DNA of 64,000 bases, taken from NCBI GenBank assembly GCA_965223435.1, contig CBDCWQ010000006.1, forward strand, positions 124,001 through 188,000. The letters run 5' to 3'. A program made the position numbers and the translations under genes. Origin of the DNA: CBDCWQ01 sp965223435. GTDB taxonomy: Bacteria > Myxococcota > Kuafuiibacteriia > Kuafuiibacteriales > Kuafuiibacteriaceae. The first letter of the stretch is position 1, and every line of letters begins with the position of its first letter. Positions 60,452-64,000 of the stretch are shown here, in pieces. The notes under the pieces were generated by a model. It searched no databases. It was given only the letters and a program-made list of their open reading frames with translations, and was not told where the DNA came from.

Positions 60452-60937
60452 ATGGAACAGTTGCCATTCCAAATCGGGGACAAGGCCGTGTACCCAGCGC
60501 ATGGCGTCGCCGAGGTCACGGGCATTGAGCGGCACACGGTGGGGGGCGATCAACAGACCTTTTACATCCTCCGCATCCTCGACAATGGGGTCAAGGTCAT
60601 GATTCCCACGGTGACCAACGGTCTCAGGGAAATCATGAGTCCAAACGAAGTGGACGAGGTCTTTGGCGTTCTTCGCGAGAAGGCGCTTTCGGTAGAAAGC
60701 ACAACTTGGAATAGGCGCTACCGAGAGTATAAGGACAAGATTGACTCCGGGGACCCCAAGCAGATCGCTCAAGTCTTGCGCGACCTGTATCTGTTGAAAA
60801 ACGACAAGGATTTGTCCTTTGGAGAGCGCAAGATGCTGGACACAGCGAAAGCCCTCCTGGTGAAGGAGCTTTCTATCGCCCGCGACAAGAGCGAGGACGA
60901 AGTTGAGGCTGAGTTCACTCAGATTTTTCACGCCTAA
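60452..60937 (+). CDS. CarD/CdnL-family transcriptional regulator
   Basis: CarD/CdnL proteins bind RNA polymerase beta and stabilise open complexes at rRNA and other promoters. The 161-residue product starts MEQLPFQIGDKAVYPAHGVA, the Tudor-like RNA-polymerase-binding domain. It continues with REIMSPNEVDEVFGVLREK and the helical DNA-contacting domain (WNRRYREYKDKIDSGDPKQI, DLSFGERKMLDTAKALLVKE). The size and order fit Myxococcus CdnL (164 residues). ATG 60452 is preferred because GGAGG lies about 10 bases upstream. Confidence 0.92.
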   Translation: MEQLPFQIGDKAVYPAHGVAEVTGIERHTVGGDQQTFYILRILDNGVKVMIPTVTNGLREIMSPNEVDEVFGVLREKALSVESTTWNRRYREYKDKIDSGDPKQIAQVLRDLYLLKNDKDLSFGERKMLDTAKALLVKELSIARDKSEDEVEAEFTQIFHA

Positions 60938-60965
60938 GGTTTGTTAGACGGGAGCGAGCTCCATC

Positions 60966-62537
60966 GTGCTGCGGCTCTACAATACCCTCAAACGCGAAAA
61001 AGCGGACTTTGTTCCTATGGAACCGGGTCGAGTCGGAATGTATGTCTGCGGTATTACACCGTATGCGCCAGCCCATATCGGGCACGCGCGGGCTGCGGTC
61101 GCGTTTGACGTTGTTTACCGGTGGCTCAGGCAGAACCACGAGGTGACCTTTGTTCGCAACTACACCGATGTGGATGACAAGATCATTCGGGCCTCCCAGG
61201 CCGAGGGCGTGACCCCCAAGGCGCTTGCCGAACGGTACATTGCGGAGTTCGACGAAGATATGGGTCGGCTTGGCTGCTTGGCGCCGACGGTTGAGCCTCG
61301 GGTCACGGATCACATTCTGGAAATCGTGGAGACCATTCGGTGCCTCGAGGCGCGGGGCATCGCCTACGCCGTCGATGGGGATGTGTTTTACGAAGTGGCC
61401 CGTTTTCATGGGTATGGTCAGCTTTCCGGTCGGAGCCTCGAAGAGATGGAAGCGGGCGCCCGGGTCGAGGTGGATCGGCGCAAGCGATCGCCGCACGATT
61501 TTGCGTTGTGGAAGTCGGCGAAGCCTGGCGAGCCTTCGTGGCCATCACCCTGGGGAGAAGGGCGGCCCGGTTGGCACATCGAGTGCTCCGCGATGGCCCA
61601 AAAGTATCTCGGACATACCTTTGACATCCACGGCGGGGGAAAAGATCTCGTTTTCCCGCATCACGAAAACGAAATAGCCCAATCCTGCGGTGCGCACGAA
61701 ACCGACTGCCTTGCGCACTACTGGCTTCACAACGGTTTTGTGAATCTGCTTCCCGAGGGGTGTCCCCGATGCCAAACGGTGCTCGCGGAAGGGCAAGAGG
61801 TCTCCTTGGGCATGGCGTGCCCATCTTGTGGCTACACGTACACCGAAGACGACTTCAAGATGTCCAAGTCGCGGGGCAATTTTTACCCGCTACGGGAGAT
61901 TCTCGCCCGATACCAACCTGAAGCCCTCCGGCTCTTATTTCTCACGAGCCACTATCGGAAGCCTATTCAATTTTCTCACGCGCTGCTGCTCGATGCCGAA
62001 AGGCGCCTCGACAAGATCTACGAGACCTTGGCGCTGGCCGACCAATTCGTGAAGGATCATCCTCCGGGGGGTGAGATGTCGCTTGCGGAAGTGCTCGGAA
62101 GCGATCCCCGAACGCGGCTGTTTGACGCCATGGACGACGATCTCAATACCGCGTTGGCGCTTGGCGAGCTTGCCGAGCTGTTTCGGATGGCCAACGACCT
62201 GGTTCGTGGAGGGGAAGTGGCCAAGCTGGGACGCGCGTTCGAGGCCGATGTTGCCAGCCGGTTGTTGGCCGACATCCTCGACGTGGTGAAGGTTGGTCAA
62301 GCGGTGCTGGGCCTGTGGCAGGAGAGCCCCGCGGAGTACCTGGCACGTCGGAAGTCGGGTCAGGTCCAGGGGCTCGCGTTGACCGAAGACGCGATTGAAA
62401 CCCTGGTCCAAGCTCGGGCGGAGGCGCGTAAAGCCCGTGACTTCGGCCGCGCCGATGACATTCGAAATCAGCTCAAGACCCAAGGCGTGATCCTCGAAGA
62501 TAAACCCGATGGGACCTCCACGTGGAGCGTGGAGTAG
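60966..62537 (+). CDS. cysS: cysteinyl-tRNA synthetase with a zinc-ribbon-like insertion
   Basis: CysRS charges tRNA-Cys. The 523-residue product has MYVCGITPYAPAHIGHARAA (HIGH region), NYTDVDDKIIRA, GWHIECSAMAQKYLG, DIHGGGKDLVFPHHENEIAQ and KMSKSRGNF (KMSKS 298-302). Normally about ten residues separate HNGFVN from KMSKS. Here there are about forty, with two CxxC pairs, CPRC (266-269) and CPSC (285-288). They look like a zinc ribbon next to the catalytic loop. The four zinc ligands of the normal active site (Cys28, Cys209-type, His, Glu) are also present. The start is a GTG at 60966. Confidence 0.92.
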   Translation: MLRLYNTLKREKADFVPMEPGRVGMYVCGITPYAPAHIGHARAAVAFDVVYRWLRQNHEVTFVRNYTDVDDKIIRASQAEGVTPKALAERYIAEFDEDMGRLGCLAPTVEPRVTDHILEIVETIRCLEARGIAYAVDGDVFYEVARFHGYGQLSGRSLEEMEAGARVEVDRRKRSPHDFALWKSAKPGEPSWPSPWGEGRPGWHIECSAMAQKYLGHTFDIHGGGKDLVFPHHENEIAQSCGAHETDCLAHYWLHNGFVNLLPEGCPRCQTVLAEGQEVSLGMACPSCGYTYTEDDFKMSKSRGNFYPLREILARYQPEALRLLFLTSHYRKPIQFSHALLLDAERRLDKIYETLALADQFVKDHPPGGEMSLAEVLGSDPRTRLFDAMDDDLNTALALGELAELFRMANDLVRGGEVAKLGRAFEADVASRLLADILDVVKVGQAVLGLWQESPAEYLARRKSGQVQGLALTEDAIETLVQARAEARKARDFGRADDIRNQLKTQGVILEDKPDGTSTWSVE

Positions 62538-62566
62538 GGCCTGGCAAACGCGAGAAGGGACCCGGG

Positions 62567-64000
62567 GTGCGCTTTCAGCTCGAGACGGACCTATTGCCGA
62601 AGGGCGACCAGCCAAGCGCCATCGCGGCCCTTACTCAGGGTTTTGGTGAGGGGCTCAGGCACCAGCTTCTGTTGGGCGCGACCGGAACTGGAAAGACCTT
62701 CACTGTCGCCAACGTGGTGCGCGAACTCAACGTACCGACCCTCGTTTTAGCCCACAACAAGACCTTGGCAGCCCAGCTCTATGGGGAGTTCAAGGATTTG
62801 TTTCCGAAAAACGCCGTCGAGTATTTCGTCAGCTATTACGACTACTACCAGCCCGAGGCCTACGTTCCCACCACGGACACGTACATTGAGAAGGATGCGC
62901 TCATCAACGACGAGATCGATCGCATGCGGCACTCGGCGACCCGTTCACTTTTGGAACGGGACGATGTCCTGGTTGTGGCCAGCGTGAGTTGCATCTACGG
63001 AATCGGTGCGTCCGAAGTGTACGAAGGCATGACGCTCGATTTGGTCCCCGGCCAGACGGTCGAACGCGACCATGTGCTGCGCCGCTTGGTTGAGCTTCAG
63101 TATCAGCGCAACGAGGTCGATTTTTCCCGAGGGTCTTTCCGCGTACGAGGCGACGTCGTTGAGATTTTTCCGGCCTATGAGGAAGACCGGGCCCTCCGGG
63201 TGGAGTGGTTTGGCGACGACATTGAAGCCATTCGAGAAATTGATGCCCTGCGAGGGGTTGTCCATCGTGAACTTCAGAAAATTCGTATGTTTCCCGCCAG
63301 TCACTATGTGACAACCGAAGAACGGCGGAACCAAGCGATCAAAACCATTCGCCAAGAACTGGAGGAACGCTTGGCTCTCCTCGAGCGGTCAGGAAAGCTG
63401 GTCGAGGCCCAGCGCTTGGAGCAGCGAACGCTCTACGACCTCGAAATGCTTGAGACGGTGGGCATGGTGAAGGGCATCGAGAACTACTCGCGGCATCTTT
63501 CCGGGAGAAAGCCCAAAGAGGCGCCGCCTACCTTGCTCGACTATTTTCCGCCCAATTTTCTCATGGTTATCGACGAAAGCCACCAAAGCGTTCCCCAGCT
63601 GGGGGCCATGTATAAAGGCGACCAGGTGCGAAAGTCGAACCTCGTCGAGTTTGGGTTCCGATTGCCTTCGGCGCTCGACAACCGGCCTCTCCAGTTTGAG
63701 GAGTTTGCTCGGTACAACAAGAGGCACCTCTATGTGTCGGCAACGCCAGGGGACTATGAGCTTGAACAGACCGATGGTGTTGTGGTGGAGCAGATCATTC
63801 GCCCTACGGGGCTTTTGGATCCCACCATCGATGTCCGCCCCGCGGCGCACCAAGTCGATGATCTCCTCGAGGAAATTCGCCAGCGTGTCGAAAAAAACGA
63901 GCGGGTGCTGGTTACGACGCTGACCAAGCGCATGGCTGAAGATCTCAGTGAGTATTACCAGGATGTGGGTGTCAAGGTTCGCTATCTTCATTCGGATATC
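62567..64000 (+). CDS. uvrB: excinuclease ABC subunit B (partial, runs off the window)
   Basis: UvrB is the damage-verifying helicase of nucleotide excision repair. The window holds 478 residues of about 670. The Walker A site is LLLGATGTGKTFTVA (about residue 37). The beta-hairpin is FVSYYDYYQPEAYVP, VVASVSCIYGIG marks motif Ia, and FLMVIDESHQSVPQLGAMY is the DEAD-box-like motif II. YVSATPGDYELEQ and VLVTTLTKRMAEDLSEY are also typical. The start is GTG 62567 with AGAAGGGA upstream, 29 bases after cysS. The C-terminal UvrC-interacting domain lies beyond position 64000. Confidence 0.97.
   Translation, partial: MRFQLETDLLPKGDQPSAIAALTQGFGEGLRHQLLLGATGTGKTFTVANVVRELNVPTLVLAHNKTLAAQLYGEFKDLFPKNAVEYFVSYYDYYQPEAYVPTTDTYIEKDALINDEIDRMRHSATRSLLERDDVLVVASVSCIYGIGASEVYEGMTLDLVPGQTVERDHVLRRLVELQYQRNEVDFSRGSFRVRGDVVEIFPAYEEDRALRVEWFGDDIEAIREIDALRGVVHRELQKIRMFPASHYVTTEERRNQAIKTIRQELEERLALLERSGKLVEAQRLEQRTLYDLEMLETVGMVKGIENYSRHLSGRKPKEAPPTLLDYFPPNFLMVIDESHQSVPQLGAMYKGDQVRKSNLVEFGFRLPSALDNRPLQFEEFARYNKRHLYVSATPGDYELEQTDGVVVEQIIRPTGLLDPTIDVRPAAHQVDDLLEEIRQRVEKNERVLVTTLTKRMAEDLSEYYQDVGVKVRYLHSDI

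Noticed and set aside
1..64000. tRNA, rRNA or transposase genes
   Set aside because: None was seen on scanning the gaps. tRNA genes are hard to find by eye, so a tRNAscan run would settle that part.

Overview
The window looks like a chromosomal segment of an aerobic, Gram-negative bacterium of the Myxococcota / former Deltaproteobacteria type. The evidence is indirect: a CarD/CdnL-like regulator, a FrzS/AglZ-like pseudo-receiver plus coiled-coil protein, several large lipoproteins with Asp/Ala/Gly-rich linkers, a CPBP-type intramembrane protease, an outer-membrane FadL porin, oxygen-dependent HemF and two sets of complex I genes. No 16S gene or other decisive taxonomic marker is present, so class and genus stay open. 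No tRNA, rRNA, CRISPR array, insertion sequence or integrase was seen.

Layout. 1-5 kb: a DsbD-like thiol reductase with two thioredoxin domains, a small protein with a paralogue at 11.7-12.3 kb, a HATPase-like regulator and an unknown exported protein. 5-10.4 kb: a minus-strand operon for a lipase-like lipoprotein, a FadL-family transporter and a Cys-rich lipoprotein. 10.6-15 kb: hemF, the second paralogue, a PAP2 phosphatase, a CPBP protease and a CAP-domain protein. 15.1-18.4 kb: an ECF sigma factor, its zinc-finger anti-sigma factor and the FrzS/AglZ-like protein. 19-29.3 kb: one gene for a lipoprotein of about 3,400 residues, flanked by two near-identical copies of about 57 bp, one of which is the 3' end of the next gene. 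29.4-33.9 kb: a HEAT-like acidic protein, an EF-G-like GTPase and coaX.

33.9-41.6 kb holds two head-to-head complex I clusters: nuoA-B-C-D-H-I on the minus strand and a second nuoA-B-C on the plus strand. The minus-strand nuoC and nuoD read as coding only if about nine single-base indels are corrected, while their neighbours are intact. NuoI carries an extra RnfB-type 4Fe-4S domain and NuoH has a large internal insertion.

41.7-64 kb is mostly housekeeping: a HEAT protein with a metzincin lipoprotein, serA, lepA-lepB, an orphan 2-oxoacid oxidoreductase gamma subunit with ndk and rlmN, a haem-binding lipoprotein, mtnP with a PfkB kinase, a 16-17 bp minisatellite, a signalling pair (PP2C-cNMP and FHA-GGDEF), the GDP-mannose genes, carD, cysS with a zinc-ribbon-like insertion, and the start of uvrB, which runs off the window.

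The items most worth a second look are the direct repeats around the giant lipoprotein gene, the frameshift-ridden duplicate complex I, the NuoI fusion, the CysRS insertion and the Cys-substituted pseudo-receiver. Functions are assigned from motifs and remembered family patterns; no database search was possible.
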